DNA from: Stenotrophomonas raiganjensis (SeqCode)
GTDB lineage: Bacteria; Pseudomonadota; Gammaproteobacteria; Xanthomonadales; Xanthomonadaceae
Assembly: GCF_030658505.1 (NCBI RefSeq)
Contig: NZ_JAUTXR010000180.1
Span: 1 to 64,000, forward strand
Reading direction: 5' to 3'
DNA: 64,000 nt
Below the pieces are notes generated by a model that saw only the letters and a program-made list of their open reading frames with translations, did no database searches and had not been told where the DNA came from. This document shows positions 10,349 through 19,152 of the stretch, piece after piece. Within the stretch, counting starts at the first letter, position 1. Each line of letters opens with the position of its first letter. The position numbers were made by a program, and so were the translations under genes.

Positions 10349-11350
10349 ATGGCCGAATCCCTGTTGCCCCCCCGTTCCATCGACCCTGCCGGCCTGGTCG
10401 CCAGTGGCCGCCGCGTGTTCGAGATCGAGCGGCAGGCGCTGGATGCCGTGGCCGACCGCCTTGGCGAGGCCTTCCAGCAGGCCTGCCAGGCGATCCTGGC
10501 CAGCCGCGGGCGGGTGGTCGCCACCGGCATGGGCAAGTCCGGCCACATCGCCCGCAAGATCGCCGCCACCCTGGCCTCGACCGGCACCCCCGCGTTCTAC
10601 GTGCACCCCGGCGAAGCCGGCCACGGCGACCTGGGCATGATCACCGAAGCCGACGTGGTGCTGGCCCTGTCCTATTCGGGCGAATCGGACGAGGTACTGA
10701 TGCTGCTGCCGGTGCTCAAGCGCCAGGGCAACGTGCTGATTTCCATGACCGGGCGCCCGCAATCCAGCCTGGCCACCGCTGCCGACATCCATCTGGACGT
10801 AAGCGTGCCGGCCGAGGCCTGCCCGCTGGCACTGGCCCCGACCTCCAGCACCACCGCCTCGCTGGCGATGGGCGATGCGTTGGCCGTGGCCCTGCTTGAT
10901 GCACGCGGCTTCACTGCCGACGATTTCGCCCGTTCACACCCCGCCGGCAGCCTCGGCCGTCGCCTGCTGCTGCACATCACCGACGTGATGCACACCGGCG
11001 ACGACCTGCCCAGCGTGGCCGCCGATGCCAGCCTCAGCGAAGCGCTGGTGGAGATGAGCCGCAAACGGCTGGGCATGACGGCCGTGGTCGATGCCAGCGG
11101 CGTGCTGATCGGCCTGTTCACCGACGGTGACCTGCGCCGCGCGCTGGACAGCGCGCTGGACGTACGCACCGCGAAGATCGCCGATGTGATGACGCGCAAC
11201 CCGCGCACTATCGGCGCCGACCAGCTGGCGGTGGAGGCGGCCCGGCTGATGGAGACCCACAAGATCACCGGCCTGATCGTGGTCGATGGCCAGGGCCGCG
11301 CGGTGGGCGCCCTGAACATTCATGACCTGTTGCGGGCCCGGGTGGTTTAA
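10349..11350 (+). CDS. kdsD: Arabinose-5-phosphate isomerase KdsD
   Basis: Converts ribulose-5-phosphate to arabinose-5-phosphate, the first step toward Kdo for lipid A-core assembly. 333 residues: SIS sugar-isomerase domain (about 40-175, TGMGKSGHIARKIAATL and LSYSGESDEV) and two CBS domains (about 205-330, ending IHDLLRARVV). The start was chosen at the ATG giving MAESLLPP; the open frame upstream is antisense to murA. First gene of the rightward kdsD-kdsC-lptCAB-rpoN run. Confidence 0.95.
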   Translation: MAESLLPPRSIDPAGLVASGRRVFEIERQALDAVADRLGEAFQQACQAILASRGRVVATGMGKSGHIARKIAATLASTGTPAFYVHPGEAGHGDLGMITEADVVLALSYSGESDEVLMLLPVLKRQGNVLISMTGRPQSSLATAADIHLDVSVPAEACPLALAPTSSTTASLAMGDALAVALLDARGFTADDFARSHPAGSLGRRLLLHITDVMHTGDDLPSVAADASLSEALVEMSRKRLGMTAVVDASGVLIGLFTDGDLRRALDSALDVRTAKIADVMTRNPRTIGADQLAVEAARLMETHKITGLIVVDGQGRAVGALNIHDLLRARVV

Positions 11351-11416
11351 CCGACAGTCCGTAGACCCCATTCAGTCTGTAACGCCGCACCCGCCCCCAA
11401 CGAGCCTGCTGCCCTG

Positions 11417-11965
11417 ATGCCCTGGTCCCCCCTGCCCGCCTTCCCCGCCCATCTGCATGCCGCCGCGGCCCGCATCCGCCTGGCCTGCTTCGACGTGGAC
11501 GGCACCCTCACCGACGGTCGGCTGTACTACGACAAGGACGGCAACGAGAGCAAGGCGTACTTCGTGCAGGACGGTCTGGGCCTGAAACTGCTGCAGCAGC
11601 ACGGTATCCACCCCGTATTGATCACCGCGCGCAACAGCCAGTCCGCGCTCAAGCGCGGCGCCGACCTCGGCATCGATACCCAGATCGCCGTGGGCGACAA
11701 GCTGGCCAGCGTGCAGGCGCTGTGCGCGCAGCACGGCATCGGCCTGGAACAGGTGGCGTTCATGGGCGATGACCTGCCCGACCTGGCCCCGCTGGGCGCG
11801 GTCGGCCTGGCCGTCGCCCCGGCCAATGCCCATCCGTGGATCGCCGAGCGCGTGCATTGGCAGACCCGTGCCGACGGCGGGCGTGGCGCCGCGCGCGAGC
11901 TGTGCGACATCCTGTTGGCCGCGCAAGGCCATGTGGATGCGGTGCTGGCGAGGTTCGGCGCATGA
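11417..11965 (+). CDS. kdsC: 3-deoxy-D-manno-octulosonate 8-phosphate phosphatase KdsC
   Basis: HAD-superfamily phosphatase releasing Kdo from Kdo-8-phosphate. 182 residues. The nucleophile loop is DVDGTLTDG (Asp26 and Asp28), with ITARNS as motif II and FMGDDLPDLAPL as motif IV. Active as a tetramer in the family, with no cap domain, as the length suggests. Follows kdsD by 66 bases and overlaps lptC by four bases (ATGA). Confidence 0.95.
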   Translation: MPWSPLPAFPAHLHAAAARIRLACFDVDGTLTDGRLYYDKDGNESKAYFVQDGLGLKLLQQHGIHPVLITARNSQSALKRGADLGIDTQIAVGDKLASVQALCAQHGIGLEQVAFMGDDLPDLAPLGAVGLAVAPANAHPWIAERVHWQTRADGGRGAARELCDILLAAQGHVDAVLARFGA

Positions 11966-12537
11966 ACCTGCCCACCGTGAACTGGCGCACCCTGCTTGGC
12001 ATCGGCCTGCTGCTGGCGGCCCTGCTCAGCAGCTGGGCGGCACTGCGCAACCGCGACAAGGGCCCGGCCAATGGCGGCCAGGAAGTCGGCGTGGACTACA
12101 TCCTGCATGACTTCCAGATCGTCGCCCTGGATGAGCACGGCAAGGAGTCGACCACCCTGCGCGCACCGCTGCTGGAACGCCAGCGCGGCGACCAGACCAT
12201 CAACATCGCCACCCCGCTGTTCGAGATGCCGGACAAGGATGGCAGGCACTGGACCCTGCGTGCCGAGACCGGCTGGCTCAGCGCCAAGGGCGACGAGATG
12301 AAGCTGCGCGGCAATGTGGCGGGCGACAGCCCGGCCGGCCCCGGCACGGTGCCGACCACCTTCCGCACCGACCACCTGGACGTGTTCCCGAAGGAGAACC
12401 GCGCCCGCACCGACGCCCTGGTGACCATGACCCGCCCGGGCATGGAACAGTCCGGCGTCGGCTTCGAAGTGGATTCGAAGAACAACACGTATCATTTCCT
12501 CAGCCAGTCCAAGGGCCGCTACACGCCCAAACGCTGA
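11962..12537 (+). CDS. lptC: LPS export system protein LptC
   Basis: Bitopic inner-membrane component of the Lpt bridge that passes LPS from LptB2FG to LptA. 191 residues with one N-terminal membrane helix (about 8-28) followed by a periplasmic beta-jellyroll (YILHDFQIVALDEHGKESTTLRAP onward). Sequence is variable across bacteria, so the call rests on topology and on the position between kdsC and lptA. The ATG overlaps the kdsC stop. Confidence 0.92.
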   Translation: MNLPTVNWRTLLGIGLLLAALLSSWAALRNRDKGPANGGQEVGVDYILHDFQIVALDEHGKESTTLRAPLLERQRGDQTINIATPLFEMPDKDGRHWTLRAETGWLSAKGDEMKLRGNVAGDSPAGPGTVPTTFRTDHLDVFPKENRARTDALVTMTRPGMEQSGVGFEVDSKNNTYHFLSQSKGRYTPKR

Positions 12538-12641
12538 TTCCGCCGCCAGCCTGCGACGTCCCCGGACAGGCGCAGGGCCGGCAGCCCCACCCGCCCGCCC
12601 CCGGCCCGCCCGGGAGGCCCCCACCGGTAGAACGGACCCCG

Positions 12642-13192
12642 ATGAAGATTCCCTTTGCCGCCGTACTCGCGCTTGGTCTTCTTGTCCCCAGCGCCGCCTT
12701 CGCCAGGTCCACCGACCGCAACGAAGACATGCACATCGATTCCGGCGCCCAGTCCGGCATGCTCACCGGCGACGGCAAGACCGTGCTGTCGCAGGGCGTG
12801 ATCATCACCCAGGGCACGCTGGACCTGCGCTCGTCCGAGGCCGAGATCTACCTCAAGGACGGCGAAGCAGTGCGCGTGGTGTTCACCGGCAAGCAGGCCA
12901 AGATGAAGCAGCAGCTTGATGACGGCACCTGGATGGATGCCCTGGCCGACCGCATCGACTACGACATCAAGACCGAGATCATCACCCTGACCGGCAACTA
13001 CAAGGTCACCAGTGCGCGCGGCACCAATGCCGGCCAGCGCATGGTCTACAACACCCGTACCGGCGAAATGAACTCCGGTGGTGACGGCAGCCGCGTGCGC
13101 ACCGTCATTCCGCCGAAGAACAAGACCCCGGCCGCGCCTGCGGCACAGCCCAAGGCCACCACGCCGGCACAGCCGGCCGGGAGCAGGAAGTA

Positions 13193-13193
<1 letters not shown>
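12642..13193 (+). CDS. lptA: LPS transport periplasmic protein LptA
   Basis: Forms the periplasmic beta-jellyroll filament carrying LPS to LptD. 183 residues: signal peptide (about 1-22, cleaved after FA), OstA-like domain (about 27-150; [26 protein letters not shown]) and a low-complexity Ala/Pro/Lys tail (about 155-183). A 104-base very GC-rich gap separates it from lptC, the only sizeable gap in this cluster. Its TAA overlaps the lptB ATG (TAATG). Confidence 0.93.
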
Positions 13194-13912
<719 letters not shown>

Positions 13913-13952
13913 CGTCAGGCGCCGGGGCCCTTTCCTTCCTTTCGGCACAGGC

Positions 13953-15374
13953 ATGAAGACTCGGCTGCAGACATCGTTGGGACAGCAGCTGGTGCTCACG
14001 CCCCAGCTGCAGCAGGCGATCAAGCTGCTGCAGATGTCCACCACCGAACTGGAGCTGGAAATCGCGCAGGCCGTGGAGAGCAATCCACTGCTGGACTGGG
14101 CCGACAGCAACGACAGCAGTGCGGCCAATGAAGCCGGCGACAACCATGATGCCGACGCGCCCGCCGAACGCACCGACAACGGTGACGACTGGGCACCGGC
14201 TGAACTTGACTGGAGCGCCGCTGGCAGTGGCGGCAGCTTCGACGATGACGATGACACCGGCAGCGCCGCCGAGCGCGTGGCCGAAACCGAGACACTGGCC
14301 GACCACCTGCTGTGGCAGCTGCATCTGTCGCACCTGTCTGCTCGCGACCGCAGCATCGGCGCCGCACTGATCGATGCACTGGACGACGACGGTTACCTGC
14401 GCGAACCGCTGGCGACGATCGCAGAGACCCTGTTGCCCGCGGTCCACGCCGATGAAGATGAGATCCTCGCCGTATTGCATCGCATCCAGCGCTTCGATCC
14501 GGTCGGCGTGGCTGCACGCACGCTTGGCGAATGCCTGCAGCTGCAGCTGGAGGTACTGGCCGACGCCACGCCCGGACTGCTCCTGGCGCGACAGATTGCC
14601 GCAGGGCCACTGGAGCGGTTGCCGCGCAGTGGCGTCGCCGGGCTGGCGCACGAATTGAAGCAGCCACTGGCCGATGTCGAGACCGCAGTCACGCTGCTGC
14701 GCTCGCTGGACCCGCGCCCGGGTACGCAGATCGCGCCGCTTTCGCAGGACACCTACGTGGTGCCCGACGTGGTGGTGTGGCGGCAGAACGGTGTCTGGCG
14801 CGCTGCGCTGGCCGGCCACGCCGGGCCGAAGGTGGTGATCCACCGCGGCTACGAACAGCTGATCCGCCGCTGTGGCGAAGCCGACGCCGGCTACCTGCGC
14901 GCGCAGCTGCAGGAAGCGCGCTGGCTGCTGAAGGGCCTGCAGCAGCGCGGCGAAACACTGCTGCGGGTGGTGCGCAGCCTGATCCTGCAGCAGGCCGGCT
15001 TCCTCGAATTCGGCGAGCAGGCGCTGCGCCCGCTGACCCTGCGCGAGATCGCCGCCGAGCTGGGCCTGCACGAATCCACGGTGTCGCGCGCGATCGCCCG
15101 CAAGCACGTGCGTACGCCGCGCGGCACCCTGCCGCTGCGCGCCTTCTTCGCCTCGGGCATCGATACCGAAGGCGGTGGCGAGGCGTCCAGCACGGCCATC
15201 CAGGCGATGATCCGGCGCCTGATCGACGACGAGAACCCGCGCAAACCGCTTTCTGACGCCAAGCTGGCTGACCTGCTCAAATCGTCGGGAATTCCAGTGG
15301 CGCGACGCACCGTGGCGAAGTATCGTGAAGCCATGAACATCTCCGCCTCGCACGAAAGGGTCAGAATCGCTTGA
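13953..15374 (+). CDS. rpoN: RNA polymerase sigma-54 factor RpoN
   Basis: Alternative sigma factor for -24/-12 promoters, needing AAA+ enhancer-binding activators. 473 residues: glutamine/leucine-rich region I (LVLTPQLQQAIKLLQMS), an acidic region II (about 45-110, rich in Asp/Glu), the core-binding domain, the helix-turn-helix region (LREIAAELGLHESTVSRAI) and the RpoN box ARRTVAKYRE (about 450-459). It lies between lptB and hpf/ptsN as usual. The short C-terminal tail ends SHERVRIA. Confidence 0.97.
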   Translation: MKTRLQTSLGQQLVLTPQLQQAIKLLQMSTTELELEIAQAVESNPLLDWADSNDSSAANEAGDNHDADAPAERTDNGDDWAPAELDWSAAGSGGSFDDDDDTGSAAERVAETETLADHLLWQLHLSHLSARDRSIGAALIDALDDDGYLREPLATIAETLLPAVHADEDEILAVLHRIQRFDPVGVAARTLGECLQLQLEVLADATPGLLLARQIAAGPLERLPRSGVAGLAHELKQPLADVETAVTLLRSLDPRPGTQIAPLSQDTYVVPDVVVWRQNGVWRAALAGHAGPKVVIHRGYEQLIRRCGEADAGYLRAQLQEARWLLKGLQQRGETLLRVVRSLILQQAGFLEFGEQALRPLTLREIAAELGLHESTVSRAIARKHVRTPRGTLPLRAFFASGIDTEGGGEASSTAIQAMIRRLIDDENPRKPLSDAKLADLLKSSGIPVARRTVAKYREAMNISASHERVRIA

Positions 15375-15432
15375 CGCGCCGCCGCGCCCGGCGGAGAGGT
15401 TCATTGGCACATCCGAACACAGGAGAAACCCG

Positions 15433-15750
15433 ATGCGCATCGAAACGTTTGGCAAAGACGTCGAAGTCACCCCGGCCCTGCAGTCCTATGTCGAGGAGAA
15501 GCTGGCCCGGATCGGAAAGCACTTCGACCAGCACTGCGAAGCGCGGGTGACCCTCAAGCTGCAGAAGACCGAACACCACGTCGACGCCAGCCTCAACATT
15601 CCGGGGCAGACCCTGCACGCCGAGGCCAATGCCCAGACCATGTATGCCGCGATCGACCTGCTTGCGGACAAGCTTGACCGTCTGGTGATCAAGCACAAGG
15701 AGAAAAAACAGCAGCACGCACCGCTGCCGGTGGGCGACAATGGTGGCTGA
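15433..15750 (+). CDS. hpf: Short ribosome hibernation promoting factor HPF
   Basis: Short (105-residue) HPF/YfiA protein of beta-alpha-beta-beta-beta-alpha type that binds the 30S decoding region and promotes 100S dimers in stationary phase. The RIETFGKDVEVTPALQSYVEEKL start and the basic C-terminus KLDRLVIKHKEKKQQHA fit the family; the long-HPF dimerisation domain is absent. An AGGAG site precedes the ATG. Located 58 bases after rpoN, a conserved placement. Confidence 0.94.
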   Translation: MRIETFGKDVEVTPALQSYVEEKLARIGKHFDQHCEARVTLKLQKTEHHVDASLNIPGQTLHAEANAQTMYAAIDLLADKLDRLVIKHKEKKQQHAPLPVGDNGG

Positions 15751-15771
15751 TCGCCACCGTTCCCCGCAGAC

Positions 15772-16224
15772 ATGCCCCTGACTGACCTCCTGGCGGCCGT
15801 GCAGACCCAGCTCTGCACGGCCACCGACCGCGACAGCGTCCTGCAGGCCGCCGCCGGGTTGCTGGCCTGCCGCCAGGCCAACGCCGAACAGATCTATCTG
15901 AACCTGTGCCAGCGCGAAGCGCTGGGCAGCACTGCGATCGGCCACGGCATCGCCATCCCCCACGGCCGCGCGCCGACCCTGGACCGCCCCCGTGGCGCCC
16001 TGCTGCGATTGGCCACCCCGGTCGATTTCGGCGGCGACGAGCCGGTGGACCTGGTGTTCGCGATGGCCGTCCCCGCCCACTACACCCACCAGCACCTGAT
16101 GCTGCTGTCCGAGCTGGCCGAGCTGTTTTCCGCGCCGGACATCCGCCAGGCACTGCGCGACGCCGGCGATGCCCGGGCTTTGCGCGAGGCGCTGGACATG
16201 ACCCCACCTGCGAGTGCCGCATGA
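15772..16224 (+). CDS. ptsN: PTS IIA-like nitrogen regulatory protein PtsN (EIIA-Ntr)
   Basis: Phosphoryl-group acceptor of the nitrogen PTS, with regulatory roles (potassium, nitrogen, stringent response) and no transport role. 150 residues of PTS EIIA type 2 fold; the phosphorylation site is His64 in GIAIPHGR. Begins 21 bases after hpf and overlaps hprK by four bases (ATGA). Its phosphodonors are probably the HPr and Enzyme I encoded about 3 kb downstream. Confidence 0.94.
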   Translation: MPLTDLLAAVQTQLCTATDRDSVLQAAAGLLACRQANAEQIYLNLCQREALGSTAIGHGIAIPHGRAPTLDRPRGALLRLATPVDFGGDEPVDLVFAMAVPAHYTHQHLMLLSELAELFSAPDIRQALRDAGDARALREALDMTPPASAA

Positions 16225-17171
16225 ATACCAGCATCACCGCCCGTGAACTGTTCGAACAGCAGCGCGAGCGGCTGGGGCTGCGCTGGGCCGCGGGCAAGTC
16301 CGGCGAGAAACGCGAGCTGGAGGCCGGCAACACAGTCTCGCGGCGTCCGTCGCTGGCCGGTTACCTCAATGCGATCTACCCCAACAAGGTGCAGATCCTG
16401 GGCACCGAGGAACTTTCCTGGCTGGATGCGCTGGAACCACGCCAGCGTTGGGAGACCATCGAAAAAATCATGCAGTCGCATCCGCTGGCGCTGGTGCTGA
16501 CCCGCAACCAGGCGTGCCCGGAAGACCTGCGCGCCGCCGCCGATGAATCCGGCACGCCGCTGTGGCTGTCGCCCAAGCGCGGCCACGAACTGCTCAACCA
16601 CCTGTCCTACCATCTGGCGCGCACGCTGGCGCCGCGGGTGATCCTGCATGGCGTGTTCATGGAGATCTACTCGATCGGCGTGCTGATCACCGGTGAGGCC
16701 GGATCAGGCAAGAGCGAGCTGGCGCTGGAACTGCTCAGCCGTGGCCATCGCCTGGTGGCCGACGACGCGCCCGAATTCACCCAGATCGCGCCCGACGTAC
16801 TCGACGGCACCTGCCCCGAACTGCTGCAGGACCTGCTGGAAGTGCGCGGCCTGGGCGTGCTGAACGTGCGCGAGATGTTCGGCGACACGGCTGTAAAGAA
16901 GAACAAGTACCTTCGGCTGATCGTCCACCTGACCAAGCCGATGACCGAACCCACCCCGCACGGTTACGAGCGCCTGACCGGCGATTCCGGCACGCGCCAC
17001 GTGCTGGACCTGGACGTTCCGCTGATCACCCTGCCGGTGATGCCCGGCCGCAACCTGGCCGTGCTGACCGAGGCGGCCACCCGCCTGCACATCCTGCGCA
17101 CCAAGGGCATCGACCCGGCGGCGATGTTCATCGCCCGCCACAGCAACCTGCTGGAACGGCGAACACCCTGA
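16221..17171 (+). CDS. hprK: HPr kinase/phosphorylase HprK
   Basis: Bifunctional enzyme that phosphorylates HPr on Ser46 with ATP or pyrophosphate and reverses this with phosphate. 316 residues: an N-terminal MurF-like domain (to about 130) and a kinase domain with Walker A GEAGSGKS (about 158-165), the ADDAPEF block and the signature [15 protein letters not shown]. The ATG overlaps the ptsN stop. HprK is unusual in enteric bacteria but regular in Xanthomonadaceae; the linked HPr keeps Ser46, so the pair is coherent. Confidence 0.95.
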   Translation: MNTSITARELFEQQRERLGLRWAAGKSGEKRELEAGNTVSRRPSLAGYLNAIYPNKVQILGTEELSWLDALEPRQRWETIEKIMQSHPLALVLTRNQACPEDLRAAADESGTPLWLSPKRGHELLNHLSYHLARTLAPRVILHGVFMEIYSIGVLITGEAGSGKSELALELLSRGHRLVADDAPEFTQIAPDVLDGTCPELLQDLLEVRGLGVLNVREMFGDTAVKKNKYLRLIVHLTKPMTEPTPHGYERLTGDSGTRHVLDLDVPLITLPVMPGRNLAVLTEAATRLHILRTKGIDPAAMFIARHSNLLERRTP

Positions 17172-17198
17172 CTTTCCTGCCCTTCGAAGAGCCTGTCC

Positions 17199-18083
17199 AT
17201 GAGCACCGTCACCCCCTCCGCCCCGACCCTGATCATCGTCAGCGGCCTGTCCGGCTCGGGTAAATCCGTCGCCCTCAAGACCTTCGAGGACCAGGACTAC
17301 TACTGCTCGGACAACCTGCCGATCCACCTGCTGCCGGACTTCGTGCGCAGCCTGCTGGCCAACCATGACGGCAGCGCGCCGCGCCGGCTGGCGGTGGGCA
17401 TCGACGTGCGCGGCCAGGCCGACCTGAGCCAGCTGGGCGACTGGCGGCAGCTGGCCGCCGATGCCGGCGTGGAAGTGAAGGTGCTGTTCTTCGAGGCCAG
17501 CGATGAAACGGTGCTCAAGCGCTACGCTGACACCCGGCGCCGCCATCCGCTGAGCCAGCTGGGGCTGTCACTGCCCGAAGCGATCGCACGTGAGCGTGAA
17601 CTGACCGCGCCGTTGCGCCACGAAGCCGATGCGGTGATCGATACCAGCAGCCTCAACGTGCACCAGCTGCGGCGGCGGATCATCACCGAGTTCACGATGG
17701 ACCATGCCACCGGCCTGTCGCTGCTGTTCGAATCGTTCGCGTACAAGCGCGGCGTGCCGGCCGAAGCGGACTTCGTGTTCGATGCGCGGGTGCTGCCCAA
17801 CCCGCACTGGGACCCGGACCTGCGCGCGCTGAGCGGCCGCGAACCGGGCGTGCGCGACTATCTGGAAGCGCAGCCGGACGTACAGCGCTACCTGACCCAG
17901 CTGATGGATTTCCTTGATACCTGGCTGCCCAAGCTGGGGGATGGCACTCGCAGCTATGTGACCGTGGCGTTCGGCTGCACCGGCGGCAAGCACCGCTCGG
18001 TGTTCCTGGCCGAGCGCATGGCCCGGCATGCGCGCGAGATGGGCTGGGAAGACGTGGCCACGTACCACCGCGAACAGGATTGA
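17199..18083 (+). CDS. rapZ: RNase adapter protein RapZ
   Basis: Nucleotide-binding protein of 294 residues. In E. coli RapZ delivers the GlmZ sRNA to RNase E and senses glucosamine-6-phosphate. Walker A is GLSGSGKS (16-23), followed by [13 protein letters not shown]; the C-terminal domain contains [21 protein letters not shown] and a conserved end. Follows hprK by 27 bases. Whether a GlmY/GlmZ-like sRNA exists here cannot be told from this window. Confidence 0.95.
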   Translation: MSTVTPSAPTLIIVSGLSGSGKSVALKTFEDQDYYCSDNLPIHLLPDFVRSLLANHDGSAPRRLAVGIDVRGQADLSQLGDWRQLAADAGVEVKVLFFEASDETVLKRYADTRRRHPLSQLGLSLPEAIARERELTAPLRHEADAVIDTSSLNVHQLRRRIITEFTMDHATGLSLLFESFAYKRGVPAEADFVFDARVLPNPHWDPDLRALSGREPGVRDYLEAQPDVQRYLTQLMDFLDTWLPKLGDGTRSYVTVAFGCTGGKHRSVFLAERMARHAREMGWEDVATYHREQD

Positions 18084-18091
18084 GGATGGTC

Positions 18092-18350
18092 GGCCGGACT
18101 GCGCCCGGCACCCGCCGGTAGTGCCGGCCGCTGGCCAGCAACAGCAACAGCAACAGCAAAAGCGGCATTCCGTGGGATCGCGGGGCGGATCCGGTTGCGG
18201 GGGACGCCGTAAACCCATCCGTGGGGGCTTGGCCGCGGCATCCATGCCGCGGCCACCCCCGCAACCGGACCCACCCCGCCTCTGACAGATTCCGTGTGCT
18301 GTTGGTGGGTGTCGACCTTGGTCGACACGATCCACGCCATGCGTGGATGA
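18092..18350 (-). repeat. Composite palindromic repeat element, copy 2 (inverted)
   Basis: Occupies most of the 412-base gap after rapZ. Read on the minus strand: palindrome ATCCACGCATGGCGTGGAT (18330-18348), GTGTCGAC...GTCGACAC (18309-18328), CTGTCAGAGGCGGGG, a long hairpin with arms at 18261-18280 and about 18183-18198, ATCCCACGGAA, GCTTTTG, three CTGTTG hexamers (about 18139-18156), then a GTAG REP (18118-18141). The part order matches the copies at 46-310 and 31611-31803. No gene seen here. Confidence 0.8.
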
Positions 18351-18379
18351 ATCTCTGTCAGGCATCGAAAAAACGGAAA

Positions 18380-18417
18380 GGGCCGGCGCCCTTTTCAACA
18401 GAAAAGGGCGCCGGCCC
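18380..18417 (-). terminator. Perfect 16-bp hairpin with T-run on the minus strand
   Basis: Arms GGGCCGGCGCCCTTTT (18380-18395) and its exact inverse (18402-18417) with a 6-base loop. A T-run follows only when read leftward (CCGTTTTTTCG), so it looks like a terminator for minus-strand transcription although both flanking genes run rightward. It could instead act as a 5' structure in the EIIA transcript. Confidence 0.55.
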
Positions 18418-18495
18418 GAGCAACACTGAATACGGGACACAGTGCCCCTCATCTGCTGCTATCGCCGATTCACCTTGACCTGTTAACGTGCAGTA

Positions 18496-18888
18496 ATGAC
18501 CTGTGGCATTCTCCTCGTAACACATCCCGGGGTCGGGACCGCCCTGCTTGACGTGGCGACCCGGCTCCTGCGGCAGTTGCCGCTGAAAACCGAAGCTTTC
18601 GAAGTACCGTTCGACGCAGACCTGGACGTCCTGCTCCCACTCGCCTCGGCCGCGCTGCGGCGGGTCGATGGGGGTGACGGCGTGCTGATCCTGACCGACC
18701 TGTACGGCGCCAGCCCCGCCAACCTTGCCGGGCAGCTGGCCCGGCTGGGGACCCCGGTTCGCCGGGTGTCGGCGCTGAGCCTGCCGATGTTGCTGCGGGT
18801 GATGAATTATCCGGAACAGGGACTGGATCAACTGCCCGCCACAGCCGCGGCGGGTACCCGTAATGGAGCGATAGTCGACGATGCTTGA
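18496..18888 (+). CDS. PTS EIIA component, mannose/fructose (ManX) family
   Basis: 130-residue EIIA-Man type domain. The phosphorylatable His10 lies in LLVTHPGVG, and DLYGASPANLAGQLA matches the second family block. Short compared with two-domain ManX proteins, so it is a IIA domain alone. No IIB, IIC or IID genes follow; the downstream genes are HPr and Enzyme I, so it more likely regulates than feeds a permease. It overlaps ptsH by eight bases. Confidence 0.9.
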   Translation: MTCGILLVTHPGVGTALLDVATRLLRQLPLKTEAFEVPFDADLDVLLPLASAALRRVDGGDGVLILTDLYGASPANLAGQLARLGTPVRRVSALSLPMLLRVMNYPEQGLDQLPATAAAGTRNGAIVDDA

Positions 18889-19150
18889 ACGAGAACTCAC
18901 CGTGAGCAACCGCCTGGGCCTGCATGCCCGGGCCACCGCCAAGCTGGTGCAGACCCTGGCGCCGTTCCGCTGCAACGTGACCATGGCCGCCAAAGGCCGT
19001 GAGATCAACGCCAAGAGCATCATGGGCGTGATGCTGCTGGCCGCCGGCCAGGGCACCCCGGTCACCGTGCGCATCAACGGCGAGGACGAAGCGGCCGCGA
19101 TGGAGGCGGTGGTCGGCCTGTTCGAGCGCCGCTTCGACGAGGACAACTGA
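18881..19150 (+). CDS. ptsH: Phosphocarrier protein HPr
   Basis: 89-residue HPr. His15 in NRLGLHARATAK accepts phosphate from Enzyme I; Ser46 in NAKSIMGVM is the HprK target. Both regulatory sites are intact, which fits with hprK five genes upstream. Start overlaps the EIIA gene by eight bases and Enzyme I begins two bases after its stop, so the three are one operon. Confidence 0.95.
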   Translation: MLERELTVSNRLGLHARATAKLVQTLAPFRCNVTMAAKGREINAKSIMGVMLLAAGQGTPVTVRINGEDEAAAMEAVVGLFERRFDEDN

Positions 19151-19152
19151 GC

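Noticed and set aside
18136..18158. CAACAG repeats as a polyglutamine coding tract
   Set aside because: The tract belongs to an intergenic composite repeat whose equivalents use different hexamers, and no credible gene contains it.
18084..18495. CRISPR array
   Set aside because: The repeats here are palindromes and hexamers, without regularly spaced direct repeats and unique spacers; no cas genes are in the window.
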